From positions 227,620-291,619 of the forward strand of contig JAGZSF010000010.1 in assembly GCA_018381235.1 (NCBI GenBank): 64,000 bases of DNA, given 5' to 3'. This document shows, piece after piece, positions 7,633-15,879 of this stretch. The DNA is from Collinsella sp. (GTDB lineage: Bacteria; Actinomycetota; Coriobacteriia; Coriobacteriales; Coriobacteriaceae). The number at the start of each line of letters is the position of its first letter. Position 1 is the first letter of the stretch. A program made the translations under genes and the position numbers. Under the pieces are notes generated by a model. It was not told where the DNA came from, ran no database searches, and was given only the letters and a program-made list of their open reading frames with translations.

Positions 7633-8937
7633 TTAGGCGCGCTCGGCACGAGCAAGCTCGGCAGCGACAAGCTTAACGGCCAGCACCAGCACGTCGAGCG
7701 CGGCCTCCAGGTCCTCGACCGTGGGATAGCTCGGCGCAATACGGATGTTGATATCGCGCGGATCCTTGCCATAGGGCCAGGTGGCACCGGCCGGCGTGAG
7801 CTTGACGCCCAGGTCGGCGCAAAGCGCGGCGACCTTCTGGGCCGAGCCCTCGGGACCATCGAAGCTTACAAAGTAGCCGCCGCGGGGGTGCGTCCAGGTG
7901 GCACAGCCCGTATCGCCCAGGCCCTCGGTGAGCTTGCGCTCAACGGCCTCAAAGCGCGGACGCAGGAACTCGGCATGCTTTTTCATGTGCTCCTTGACCG
8001 CCTCGATGGTGGGAAGGAAGCGCACGTGGCGCAGCTGGTTGAGCTTGTCGGCGCTGATAAGACCTGCCTTCAGGCGCTTGGAGAACTCGGCGATGACCGC
8101 GGGGCTCGCGCCGATGAAGCCGATGCCGGCGCCCGGGAAGGTAATCTTGGACGTCGAGGCAAAAGCCACCACGCGGTCCTCGGTGCCCGCCGCGCGAGCG
8201 AGGTCGAAGATATTGGCGAGCTCGTCGGTCTCGTCGTACAGGTCGTGCACGCAGTAGGCGTTGTCCCAGAAGATGCGGAAATCGGGCGCGGCCGTGGGCA
8301 TCTCGACCAGGCGACGCACGGTGTCCTCGCTAAAGGTGATGCCCGTGGGGTTGGAATACTTGGGCACGCACCAGATGCCCTTGATGGAGTCGTCGGCGGC
8401 AACCAGACGCTCGGCCTCGTCCATGTCGGGGCCGTTGTCGGTCATCGCGACGGGGACATTCTCGATACCCAGGTCGGCGGTGATGCCAAAGTGACGGTCG
8501 TAGCCGGGAACAGGGCACAGGAACTTGACTTTCTTGCCGTCGTGCGCGGCCTCGTAAGCCTCCCAAGGCTCGCTGCCGCACGAACCGCAGCGCCAAAACA
8601 TGCCGGCGATATCGTGCTCGATCAGAAGGCTCGACGAACCCAGTACGAGCGTCTGCTCGGCAGGGCAACCCAGGAACTCCCCCGCCAGCTTGCGTGCCGA
8701 GGGAATGCCCTCAAAGCAACCGTAGTTTGAGCAGTCGACGTTGCCGTCGTGCAGATCGGCATCGGCATTGAGGATATCGAGCATGGGTCGAGAGATGTCC
8801 ACCTGGGAGGGCGACGGCTTGCCGCGGGCCATGTCGAGCGCCAGGCCCTTGGCCTTGACCTCGGCGACCTCGGCTTTGAGCGCCTCGATGGCGGCATCGA
8901 GTTCGGTGGTTTCCATCTTCTGGTAGATCGTCTGCAT
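7633..8937 (-). CDS. PLP-dependent aminotransferase, MocR-like/subgroup Ic aspartate aminotransferase type
   Basis: Fold-type I aminotransferase of 434 aa, resembling the Aminotran_MocR family (Pfam PF12897), which includes corynebacterial AspT-type aspartate aminotransferases; that assignment is from recalled family features. Visible landmarks are ALDMARGKPSPSQ near residue 33, PKYSNPTG (substrate/PLP region), WDNAYCVHDL, and the PLP lysine in FASTSKITFPGAGIGF. Aspartate/2-oxoglutarate transamination is likely but not shown. RBS GAAAGG lies upstream of the ATG at 8937. Confidence 0.83.
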   Translation of the reverse strand: MQTIYQKMETTELDAAIEALKAEVAEVKAKGLALDMARGKPSPSQVDISRPMLDILNADADLHDGNVDCSNYGCFEGIPSARKLAGEFLGCPAEQTLVLGSSSLLIEHDIAGMFWRCGSCGSEPWEAYEAAHDGKKVKFLCPVPGYDRHFGITADLGIENVPVAMTDNGPDMDEAERLVAADDSIKGIWCVPKYSNPTGITFSEDTVRRLVEMPTAAPDFRIFWDNAYCVHDLYDETDELANIFDLARAAGTEDRVVAFASTSKITFPGAGIGFIGASPAVIAEFSKRLKAGLISADKLNQLRHVRFLPTIEAVKEHMKKHAEFLRPRFEAVERKLTEGLGDTGCATWTHPRGGYFVSFDGPEGSAQKVAALCADLGVKLTPAGATWPYGKDPRDINIRIAPSYPTVEDLEAALDVLVLAVKLVAAELARAERA

Positions 8938-9086
8938 GGGTGCGACCTTTCGCGAAGCGGGACGTTACAGTTCGTCTAAGTATAGACCGCCACCGCCGCA
9001 ACGGCATGAAGCCGTGATAGATTAAGTTCATCGCAATGAATTATGAATCGCCGCGCATGCCGGCGTGGGGCGCCCAAGGAGGCACT

Positions 9087-9341
9087 ATGGAATACGGATC
9101 GTTCCAGGCCGAGGAATTCGGCGACCTGCAGCGCCTGGTCGACGGGCTGTTTTACGACCGCCGCGCCATCGACCGCCTGGATCTCATCGTACAGGCCGAG
9201 ATCTTGGACCTGGCGCCCGATCTCATGGAAATCGTCAACCTGCTACCGCCCGGCTATTACGACCGCCAGTCACTTTGCGACCAGCTCAACTCCGCCTTGG
9301 CCGCCCACGGCTGGGGCGCCATCTACGGCACCGTGGAATAA
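9087..9341 (+). CDS. Small conserved-looking protein of unknown function (84 aa)
   Basis: No family recognised. The ATG at 9087 has a strong AAGGAGG 4 nt upstream, which decides it over an upstream ATG at 9036. The product is acidic and helical (EEFGDLQRLVDGLFYD, AEILDLAPDLMEIVNLLPPGYY) with no membrane segment or Cys. It is divergent from the aminotransferase at 8937. A 370-nt stretch with two hairpins follows. Confidence 0.7.
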   Translation: MEYGSFQAEEFGDLQRLVDGLFYDRRAIDRLDLIVQAEILDLAPDLMEIVNLLPPGYYDRQSLCDQLNSALAAHGWGAIYGTVE

Positions 9342-9714
9342 GCCTCGAGGCCGGCGATTTGGCCCGTTTCCCGACCTTGGCGAGGCTTGTTTTAGGGCTT
9401 GTGGCCAAAAAAGGGCAAATATGAGTACTGTTACCCTTTTAGTAGCAGCGATTCTTGGTCGAAATCGGCAAAACTCGACTTGAAACTCCCCAATCACCGT
9501 CAGCTAGCGCCAAATTGGAAGTCGATGGTCACTCATTAACGTACAGTTCTTATAACTTTGTTCATTATTTTCCGCACCTAAAATGAAACGCCGTTTGTGA
9601 CAGTACTCACAAACGGCGTTTTTTGACCACTGGCGTGTCTGGCAGGCGGCAAGCACCACCCGAATCCGCATTTTGAACGCGCCCGAATCGGTTCTGGAGC
9701 CGGTTTTCGCGCTC
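9342..9714 (+). other. Gene-poor, AT-richer stretch with two related hairpins; possible small RNA
   Basis: No credible protein gene. The stretch holds a weak hairpin (AAAAGGG 9409-9415 / CCCTTTT 9434-9440) and, near its end, a strong terminator (9586-9624). The loop region of the first contains TGAGTACTGT (9422-9431), and the second contains the exact complement ACAGTACTCA (9600-9609). The part from about 9440 to 9590 is clearly lower in GC than its surroundings. Confidence 0.5.
9586..9624 (+). terminator. Strong intrinsic terminator
   Basis: A 15-bp perfect stem (9586-9600 with 9607-9621) closes a 6-nt loop CAGTAC and is followed by a run of six T on the plus strand (9619-9624). The minus direction has only three T. 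Confidence 0.9.
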
Positions 9715-11073
9715 TTACTCGTCCTTGGGCGCGGGGTGTTTGCAGATCACACTCATGTAGATCATGCCAAGTACGGCCGCGGTGACAGAGCCGGCAAGAA
9801 TAGCGGCCTTGGCGGCCAGAACCTCAAACTGGGCCGTCGGGAAGGCAAGGCCGCTGATGAGGATCGACATGGTAAAGCCGATACCGCCCAGAATGCCCAC
9901 ACCGGCAATCATGTGCCAGTTGACATTGCGCGGCAGCTCGGAGATCTTGAGCTTAACCAGGGCAAACGTCATGCCAAAGATACCGATCGGCTTGCCCAGC
10001 AGCATGCCAAAGTACACGCCGAGCGTCACCGGGTCGGTGAGTAGCGTGCTCATGTCCACGCCCACTAGGCGAACCTGTGCGTTCACGAACGCAAAGATCG
10101 GCAGAATCACAAAGTTGACCGGCGTGGAGATCAGACGCTCCATGCGGATGAGCGGCGGGGTCACGCGGTGCATGACGCGCTCGACCTTGGTGGTCGAGAC
10201 GGTAAAGTCATGCTGGCCCAGGATGTGCGCCTCGTCGTCGTAGCGGTCATCGAGCAGCGGCAGGCACTCCCCCAACCAATCGGTAAGGCTGTCGAGCTTA
10301 ACACCGCACTTGGCCGGGATGGTAAAGGCCAAGATGACGCCAGCAAGCGTGGCATGTACGCCGCTCTTGAACATGCAGAACCACAACAGCAGGCCCAGTA
10401 CCGAATACGGGGCAAGGCGGTAATGCTGCGTCTTGTTGAGCCACACGAGCGCGCAGGTCACAAGCGCGGCGGCGCCCAACCAAAACGGATTGGGGCTCTG
10501 ACCGTAGAAGATGGCGATGGCGGCGATGGAGATAAGGTCGTCGGCGATGGCGAGCGTCGAGAAGAACACGCGCACGCCGTTGGGCACGCGATTGCCCAAA
10601 AGCGACAGCACGCCCAGCGCAAAGGCAATATCGGTTGCCATGGGGATGGCCCAACCGTTGTGGGCGCCGGCATGGTTGAAGATCAGGTAGATGCAGGCGG
10701 GAACGACGACGCCGCCCACGGCCGCCAGCATGGGAAGCATGGCCTGACGTGGATTCTTGAGCTCGCCGACCGTCATCTCGTACTTAAGCTCAATGCCCAC
10801 CAACAAAAAGAAAATCGCCATGAGGAAGTCGTTGACGAAAAGCTCAACGGTAAGACCGGCCGTAAGGTTGCCCAGACCCACATACAGCGGGGTCTCCAAA
10901 AAGTGATGGATAGCCTCGTAGGCATCGGTATTGGCGCAAATGACGGCGGCGATGGCGGCGAAGACCATGACGGCGGCGGAAATCGTGCCGTTCTCGGCGA
11001 TGCGCTCCCAGATGTCGTGACGTTCAAAACGCTTGCGCTCACGAACGTTGAACAGCTGCTCAGTTGCTGCCAT
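9715..11073 (-). CDS. nhaA: Na+/H+ antiporter NhaA
   Basis: Membrane antiporter that exchanges internal Na+ (or Li+) for external H+. The 452-aa protein has about 12 hydrophobic segments. VNDFLMAIFFLLVGIELKYE and ATDIAFALGVLSLLG are characteristic NhaA segments; the latter carries the first conserved Asp, and LAIADDLISIAAIAIFY carries the Asp pair of the ion site. An insertion of about 40 aa around GECLPLLDDRYDDEAHILGQ makes it longer than the ~390-aa E. coli protein. RBS AAAGGAG precedes the ATG at 11073. Confidence 0.95.
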   Translation of the reverse strand: MAATEQLFNVRERKRFERHDIWERIAENGTISAAVMVFAAIAAVICANTDAYEAIHHFLETPLYVGLGNLTAGLTVELFVNDFLMAIFFLLVGIELKYEMTVGELKNPRQAMLPMLAAVGGVVVPACIYLIFNHAGAHNGWAIPMATDIAFALGVLSLLGNRVPNGVRVFFSTLAIADDLISIAAIAIFYGQSPNPFWLGAAALVTCALVWLNKTQHYRLAPYSVLGLLLWFCMFKSGVHATLAGVILAFTIPAKCGVKLDSLTDWLGECLPLLDDRYDDEAHILGQHDFTVSTTKVERVMHRVTPPLIRMERLISTPVNFVILPIFAFVNAQVRLVGVDMSTLLTDPVTLGVYFGMLLGKPIGIFGMTFALVKLKISELPRNVNWHMIAGVGILGGIGFTMSILISGLAFPTAQFEVLAAKAAILAGSVTAAVLGMIYMSVICKHPAPKDE

Positions 11074-11281
11074 GGGCGGCTCCTTTCACGGGAAAGCTCC
11101 CGTCTTAAAAAAGCACGGCCCGCCCAAGTGGCGGCGCCGCGCTCTAACGTATTACGCTTGCATCTAGCCTACCCTGCACGACAAGCACGCAGGCGTGGCC
11201 GAAAAGCGGAACCACAGGTTGAACATTATTTGCTCAACGGCACGGGTACGCCTGTCCAAGAGACGACGCGGCGCCGTGCAC

Positions 11282-11323
11282 AAAAAAACGACCGGAGCGC
11301 GGGACGTCCGCGATCCGGTCGTA
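11282..11323 (-). terminator. Terminator downstream of ppaC
   Basis: On the minus strand, ACGACCGGA pairs with TCCGGTCGT across a short GC-rich loop, followed by seven T (complement of 11282-11288). It lies 18 nt past the ppaC stop. Confidence 0.88.
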
Positions 11324-11341
11324 GCATTTGGTCAACTAAAC

Positions 11342-12265
11342 CTAGCAGGCGGCCATGATGGGGGCAGCGACCTGCTTCTTACGGGAGAGGACGCCCGGCA
11401 TCCAGACGCCGTCGTGCTCGTCGGCAATGCCCAGGCCCTTCTGAGCAGCCTCGGTCTCGCCCTCGAGCAGGACCTGCGAGCCCTCCTCCATGATGTCGGT
11501 GATGCACAGGACAATGCCGTCGGCACCCTTCTCGGCGGCGTAGGCGCGCATGGCCTCGCGGATCTCGTCGATCATGCCGAGTGCGCGGGTCTTGTCGACG
11601 GTCTCGTACTGGCCGATGAGCAGCTTCTTGCCGGCGGGCTCGAACATCTTGATGTCGTTGCCGACCATCTCGGCTGCGGTGAAGGAGCCGGACGGACGGG
11701 TGAGGAAGACCTCCATGCCAAACTTGACCGGGTCGACGCCCACCTGCTCGCCGAGCTTGGCGGCGACGGCGCGGTCGACATCGGTGGTGGTGGGGCTCTT
11801 GAGCATAAGCGTGTCGGTCATCATGGCCGAGAGCAGCAGCTTGGCCTGGACGTCGGAAAGCTCAACGCCGAGCACGCCGGCGAGCTTGGTGACGATGGTG
11901 CAGCTGGAACCCCAGGGCAGGCAGATGTAGTGCAGCGGGCCGGCGGTCTCGAAGTCGCCGATGCGGTGATGATCGACAACGCCAAAGACCGTGGCGTCCT
12001 TAAGGCCGGCGACGGACTGGGCAGACTCGTTGTGGTCGGTGAGGACGACGAGCTGACCGGCCTCGACGGACTCGATCACGCGGGGCTCGGCGATGCCGGC
12101 GTCGGCGAGCAGCTTGGCGGACTCTGCCGGAAGCTGACCCAGGGCGCAGGCCTCGTAGGTGTTGCCGGCATACTCAACCTGGTTGAGCAGCTGGGACAGG
12201 ACGACGGCGCTCATGATGGCGTCGTTATCGGGGTTCTGGTGACCAAAGACAAGAACGTTTGCCAT
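11342..12265 (-). CDS. ppaC: Manganese-dependent inorganic pyrophosphatase (family II)
   Basis: Hydrolyses pyrophosphate to phosphate in the cytoplasm. The 307-aa DHH-family protein has GHQNPDNDAI at 8-17, DHNES (about 76) and the DHH motif VVDHHRIGDF (about 96), giving the Mn-binding His/Asp set. The C-terminal DHHA2 domain ends with the family pattern GVLSRKKQV. No CBS or DRTGG insert is present. RBS GGAGG precedes the ATG at 12265. Monocistronic, with its own terminator. Confidence 0.95.
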   Translation of the reverse strand: MANVLVFGHQNPDNDAIMSAVVLSQLLNQVEYAGNTYEACALGQLPAESAKLLADAGIAEPRVIESVEAGQLVVLTDHNESAQSVAGLKDATVFGVVDHHRIGDFETAGPLHYICLPWGSSCTIVTKLAGVLGVELSDVQAKLLLSAMMTDTLMLKSPTTTDVDRAVAAKLGEQVGVDPVKFGMEVFLTRPSGSFTAAEMVGNDIKMFEPAGKKLLIGQYETVDKTRALGMIDEIREAMRAYAAEKGADGIVLCITDIMEEGSQVLLEGETEAAQKGLGIADEHDGVWMPGVLSRKKQVAAPIMAAC

Positions 12266-12412
12266 GGATATCCTCCACTTGATATGTGTACTTGGACGTA
12301 GCTATGGTAGCACGCTGGCGCCGAACCTTATGAGACGCAAGGGCCGCGGCGCAATTTGGGGCGAGCCTGGGGGCGAAGTCTGCCCCCTTGTACCACCGCC
12401 CTCCTGCACCGA

Positions 12413-13366
12413 CTATTTACCGGCGGCGCGCAGGGCTACGTAGGCGGCACCGATGATGCCGGCGTCGTTTCCGAGCGAAGCGACCTTAATGGGCGTCTCG
12501 CGCGAGGCAGAGAGCGCGTACTGCTTAAAGTGCTCGCGAACCTTGTCGAGATAAACATCGGCCGAAGCGGACGCGCCGCCACCGATCAGGAACATCTCGG
12601 GGTCGACCACGTTGGCGATAAGCGCCAGGGCGCGGCCAAGGTAGTCGGCCATGGTGTCGGCTGCGGCCAGCGCGAGCTTGTCGCCCTCGCGGCAGGCCTG
12701 GAACACGTCCTTGGAATCGGAGGGGCCGGTGAGCTCAATGGGCTCGACGCCCGCCTTCTTGCACTCGGCAAGGTAGTTGCTCACCACGCCGGTGGCGCTG
12801 GAATACTGCTCCAGATGGCCATGGCCGCCACAGCCGCAGGTGCGCTCCTCGGCCGGGTTCAAGCACATGTGGCCAATCTCGCCGCCGGCGCCCACAACGC
12901 CCGATACCACGTCGCCGTTAACGATAACGCCGCCGCCCACGCCGGTACCGATGGTGACCATCACCACGTTCTGCACGCCCTTGGCAGAACCGAGCCAGGC
13001 CTCGCCCATGGCAGCGGCGTTGGCATCGTTCTCATACTTAACGACCGCATCGGGGCAGTGCTTCTGAATGGCGACCCTCAGCTCGGGCAGGTTAATGGCA
13101 ATGTTGGCCTTGACCTTGGCATCGCCCGACGCCGGGATGGGACACGGAACGGCCAGGCCAATGCCCGCCACAAAGGCACGCGGAATCTGTGCCTTGGCGA
13201 CCACCTGGTCGATAGCCTCGGTCACCGCGGCAAAGCCCGCGGCGTCAACGATAGGAGGCGTGGGCACGCTGGCCTTGGCAAGCAGGTTGCCGTCCTCGTC
13301 GAACAGGCCCTCCTTAACCGAAGTGCCGCCGACGTCGATGCCGATGTAGTACTGCTTAGGTTCCAT
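12413..13366 (-). CDS. ROK-family glucokinase
   Basis: Probably phosphorylates glucose with ATP. The ATG at 13366 (MEPKQYYIGIDVGGTSVKEG) is preferred over an upstream start because the ATP-binding DxGGT motif then lies at the usual distance from the N-terminus and AAAGGTGG precedes it. 317 aa. GTGVGGGVIVNG and the ROK zinc motif CGCGGHGHLEQYSS at about 172-185 are present. Sugar specificity within ROK kinases cannot be read off, but its position next to a beta-glucoside PTS and 6-phospho-beta-glucosidase locus fits glucose release. A terminator separates it from the PTS genes. Confidence 0.87.
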   Translation of the reverse strand: MEPKQYYIGIDVGGTSVKEGLFDEDGNLLAKASVPTPPIVDAAGFAAVTEAIDQVVAKAQIPRAFVAGIGLAVPCPIPASGDAKVKANIAINLPELRVAIQKHCPDAVVKYENDANAAAMGEAWLGSAKGVQNVVMVTIGTGVGGGVIVNGDVVSGVVGAGGEIGHMCLNPAEERTCGCGGHGHLEQYSSATGVVSNYLAECKKAGVEPIELTGPSDSKDVFQACREGDKLALAAADTMADYLGRALALIANVVDPEMFLIGGGASASADVYLDKVREHFKQYALSASRETPIKVASLGNDAGIIGAAYVALRAAGK

Positions 13367-13420
13367 GGGAGCCCACCTTTCTCGTTTAAACATTGCCTGT
13401 ATGGTACCGCTCTCAAGGCA

Positions 13421-13461
13421 AAAACCTACCAAAAAGGGACAGGTCTGTTTTGGCAGGTTTT
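13421..13461. repeat. REP-like GGGACAGG hairpin element
   Basis: AAAACCTACCAAAA pairs with TTTTGGCAGGTTTT (one mismatch in 14 bp) around AGGGACAGGTCTG. The GGGACAGG core recurs in the hairpins at 17313-17406 and 55071-55111. Located upstream of the glucokinase gene. Confidence 0.8.
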
Positions 13462-13506
13462 ATCTGGGGTAACGCAATTGGCTGCCCAACAGGCCGCGCA
13501 AGACCA

Positions 13507-13551
13507 TCCCCAAAAATAAAGGCGCCGGGAGGCGGAGGCTCCCGGCGCCCG
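13507..13551 (-). terminator. Terminator of the cellobiose PTS operon
   Basis: On the minus strand, GGCGCCGGGAG and CTCCCGGCGCC form an 11-bp perfect stem followed by TTTATTTTTGG. It lies about 60 nt after the IIA gene. Confidence 0.9.
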
Positions 13552-13607
13552 TCAAAGGGACTATGTTGTCTGTTGGACCGCACGGTCCGTCGCGGCGATA
13601 ACGCCGA

Positions 13608-13940
13608 CTAGGCCTGAAGTGCCTGCAGCTGCTTGTGAACCTCGATGAGCTCCGTCGCCATGACGCGCATGGTCTCGGTGCCGGCCATCTGGTCCTCGGC
13701 ATGCAGCAAAATCAACGGGGCCTCGCCGTTACGTTCGCCGTTGGCCTCCTTCTTCAGAAGCCCCATGTGAACATCGTGGCCACCGTTATAGGCCTCGTCG
13801 CCCTGCTTGATAAGCTCCTCGGCGGCGTCAAAATCGCCCTCCTTGGCCTTTTGCACGGCATTGATGTACATGCTCTTGGCGGTACCGACGTAGCTGATGA
13901 TCTCAAAGCAGGTCATCTGCAGTTCGTTCATATCCTCCAT
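13608..13940 (-). CDS. PTS lactose/cellobiose-family enzyme IIA
   Basis: Relays phosphate from HPr to the IIB partner. About 110 aa, all-helical lactose/cellobiose IIA fold. The phosphorylated His lies in LILLHAEDQMAGTE at about 75-88, matching the HxxDQ-type motif. The ATG at 13940 (MEDMNELQ) is preferred; a GTG at 13949 abuts the IIB stop and is also possible. Last gene of the operon with IIB and IIC. Confidence 0.9.
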   Translation of the reverse strand: MEDMNELQMTCFEIISYVGTAKSMYINAVQKAKEGDFDAAEELIKQGDEAYNGGHDVHMGLLKKEANGERNGEAPLILLHAEDQMAGTETMRVMATELIEVHKQLQALQA

Positions 13941-13949
13941 GCAGAGCAC

Positions 13950-14252
13950 CTAGCCCATCACGCTGACGCAGTGGTCGATGATGCCGGCAGCGTTCATGCG
14001 GCCGTAGTCGACCATGTTGATGACCTCGACCGGAAAACGACCGGCGGCCTCCTTCTCAAAATCGCCCTTGGTGTAGCCGATCTGCGGACCAAGCAGCAAC
14101 ATGTCGCACTCGTCCAGGTGATCGTGGGCCTCGTTCATGGGACGAGCCTCGACCTCAATATCCAGACCACGGTTTGCAACCTCGGCCTGCATCTTCTGGA
14201 CCAGCAGGCTCGTGGACATACCGGCATTGCAGCAGAGCATGATCTTCTTCAT
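13950..14252 (-). CDS. PTS cellobiose-family enzyme IIB
   Basis: Cytoplasmic phosphocarrier of 100 aa that passes phosphate from IIA to the sugar. The N-terminal KKIMLCCNAGMSTSLLVQKM carries the phosphocysteine (C7 or C8) in the usual P-loop-like turn. AAGGAGG precedes the ATG at 14252. It is adjacent to IIA. The 163-nt gap to IIC contains a GC-rich imperfect hairpin (about 14350-14390) without a T run. Confidence 0.92.
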   Translation of the reverse strand: MKKIMLCCNAGMSTSLLVQKMQAEVANRGLDIEVEARPMNEAHDHLDECDMLLLGPQIGYTKGDFEKEAAGRFPVEVINMVDYGRMNAAGIIDHCVSVMG

Positions 14253-14415
14253 GGTTTCCTCCTTATAACTGCGCGGCGCGCAGACGACAACTGGTTTTAT
14301 TCCTTGCGGCTATTGTGCCCACCCCCCCCTGCATCTTTACACAAGGGAGAGAGCTGCGGGCACCGGCGCCGCGTACCGGCGCCCGCAAAGGTGAAAGGGA
14401 CGAACGTTAGGCGTT

Positions 14416-15759
14416 CTACTCGGCGAGAGCCTCCTGCTTGGCGATTGCCTTCTCGGAAATCTTCATAAAGGGCAGGTAGACGGCCATGCCAATGACAATC
14501 TCGATAGCCTGCCACACGCCAGCGCGCCAGTCAAAGCCCGTAGCGAGCAGGGCATTGATGACGGGAGGCATGGTCCAGGGCACCTGGGCGATGCAGGGGC
14601 TGATGATGCCTGCGCAGGTAAGGCCATAGGTGATGCCGATGAACAGGTCGGGAAGGAGGACAAACGGGATCATGAGCGGCAGGTTGTACACGATGGGGTA
14701 ACCGTAGATAACCGGCTCGTTGATGTTGAACAGACCAGGCAGGATAGCCATCTTGGAAACGGTCTCGGAAGCCTTGTTTTTGGAGAACAGGAGCGTGTCG
14801 AGCAGGAGCATGAGGGTGCAGCCCGAGCCGCCGATGAGGGCGAAGCTGTTAACGATCTGCATGTTCATGTAGTGATCGGGCTGGATGGTGCCACCGGCGG
14901 CAAAGGTAGCCATGTTGTCGACGATGAGCATGGTCAGGATCGGCTCGACGGTAGCGCCAGAGATGGTGGACTGGTGAATACCGACGCAGAACAGCAGGTT
15001 AGCAAGGGTGTAGATGAGGATAACAGCCCACGGACCAGCGTTCATGATGCTCTTGAGCGGGTTGGAGATGCACGTGGAGATGATGGTGCACAGATCGGTG
15101 CCGGCGCCCACGGCGAGCAGGGCTGCGGCAAGAGCGAAGACCGCGAGGTTAAGCAGCATCGGAATCATGACGTTGAAGGAGTTGGAGACCGCGGGAGGCA
15201 CGCCCTCGCCCAGCTTAACCTTGAGCTTCTCGACGCCAGAAATCTTGATGAAGAGCGAGACGGAAAGCAGGGCGATGATAATAGCCGAGAACAGACCGTT
15301 GGTGCCGGTGTTGGCAGTCGAAAGGGCGCCCGTGACCTCGGCGGAGGTGATCTTGTCGGTGAGCAGTGGGCTCGTGGCGGCAAGCGTGGCGGTGATCTGC
15401 TGCGGCATCATGATGACGAAGGCAGAGATAGCGACGACCATGCAAGCAAGCGGATTATCGAAGCGCTTGTTCTTAGCGAGGCTGTAGCCAATCAATCCGG
15501 CCAAGATAATGGCAGAGACGTTGAGGGTGCCCAGCGTAATCGCCGAACCCCACGTCTGAAGGTTGGCAAGGCCCGCCGCATCGAGCGGGAACAGAGGGAA
15601 CACGACGTTGTTAATAAGAACCGCGATACCCGCAAGGATATAGAGCGGCGTGATGGTCGCGAAGGCGTCACGCAGGGAACGCAGGTGAACCTGGTTTCCC
15701 ACCTTCGCAGAGACCTCGGCAAACTTGTCGAGGAAGCTCTTTCCGTTGTCACTGGCCAT
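14416..15759 (-). CDS. PTS cellobiose-family enzyme IIC (permease)
   Basis: Membrane channel of a cellobiose/diacetylchitobiose-type PTS, 447 aa with about ten hydrophobic segments. LYILAGIAVLINNVVFP, FNINEPVIYGYPIVYNLPLMIPF and the NEP motif at about 337-339 are diagnostic of the lactose/cellobiose IIC family. RBS TAGGAGC precedes the ATG at 15759. It lies between the 6-phospho-beta-glucosidase gene and IIB. The substrate is probably cellobiose or another beta-glucoside because of that enzyme. Confidence 0.93.
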   Translation of the reverse strand: MASDNGKSFLDKFAEVSAKVGNQVHLRSLRDAFATITPLYILAGIAVLINNVVFPLFPLDAAGLANLQTWGSAITLGTLNVSAIILAGLIGYSLAKNKRFDNPLACMVVAISAFVIMMPQQITATLAATSPLLTDKITSAEVTGALSTANTGTNGLFSAIIIALLSVSLFIKISGVEKLKVKLGEGVPPAVSNSFNVMIPMLLNLAVFALAAALLAVGAGTDLCTIISTCISNPLKSIMNAGPWAVILIYTLANLLFCVGIHQSTISGATVEPILTMLIVDNMATFAAGGTIQPDHYMNMQIVNSFALIGGSGCTLMLLLDTLLFSKNKASETVSKMAILPGLFNINEPVIYGYPIVYNLPLMIPFVLLPDLFIGITYGLTCAGIISPCIAQVPWTMPPVINALLATGFDWRAGVWQAIEIVIGMAVYLPFMKISEKAIAKQEALAE

Positions 15760-15879
15760 GATTGCTCCTAACTTTCAAATCCGGCCTTTTCCTATGCGCA
15801 CGGTGGTCTGTCGCCCTCTGCCACCAGATGTGCCATGTGTTGCGCGCGGCGGCGCGCGGTCTGGACGTTCGTCCGGTCG

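Noticed and set aside
9043..9483. 146-aa open frame overlapping the small protein and running into the 9.4-kb hairpin region
   Set aside because: No ribosome site, and it is out of frame with the well-supported ATG at 9087.
10168..11358. 396-aa plus-strand open frame
   Set aside because: Antisense to nhaA; low-complexity His/Gly/Asp-rich translation without domain features or a ribosome site.
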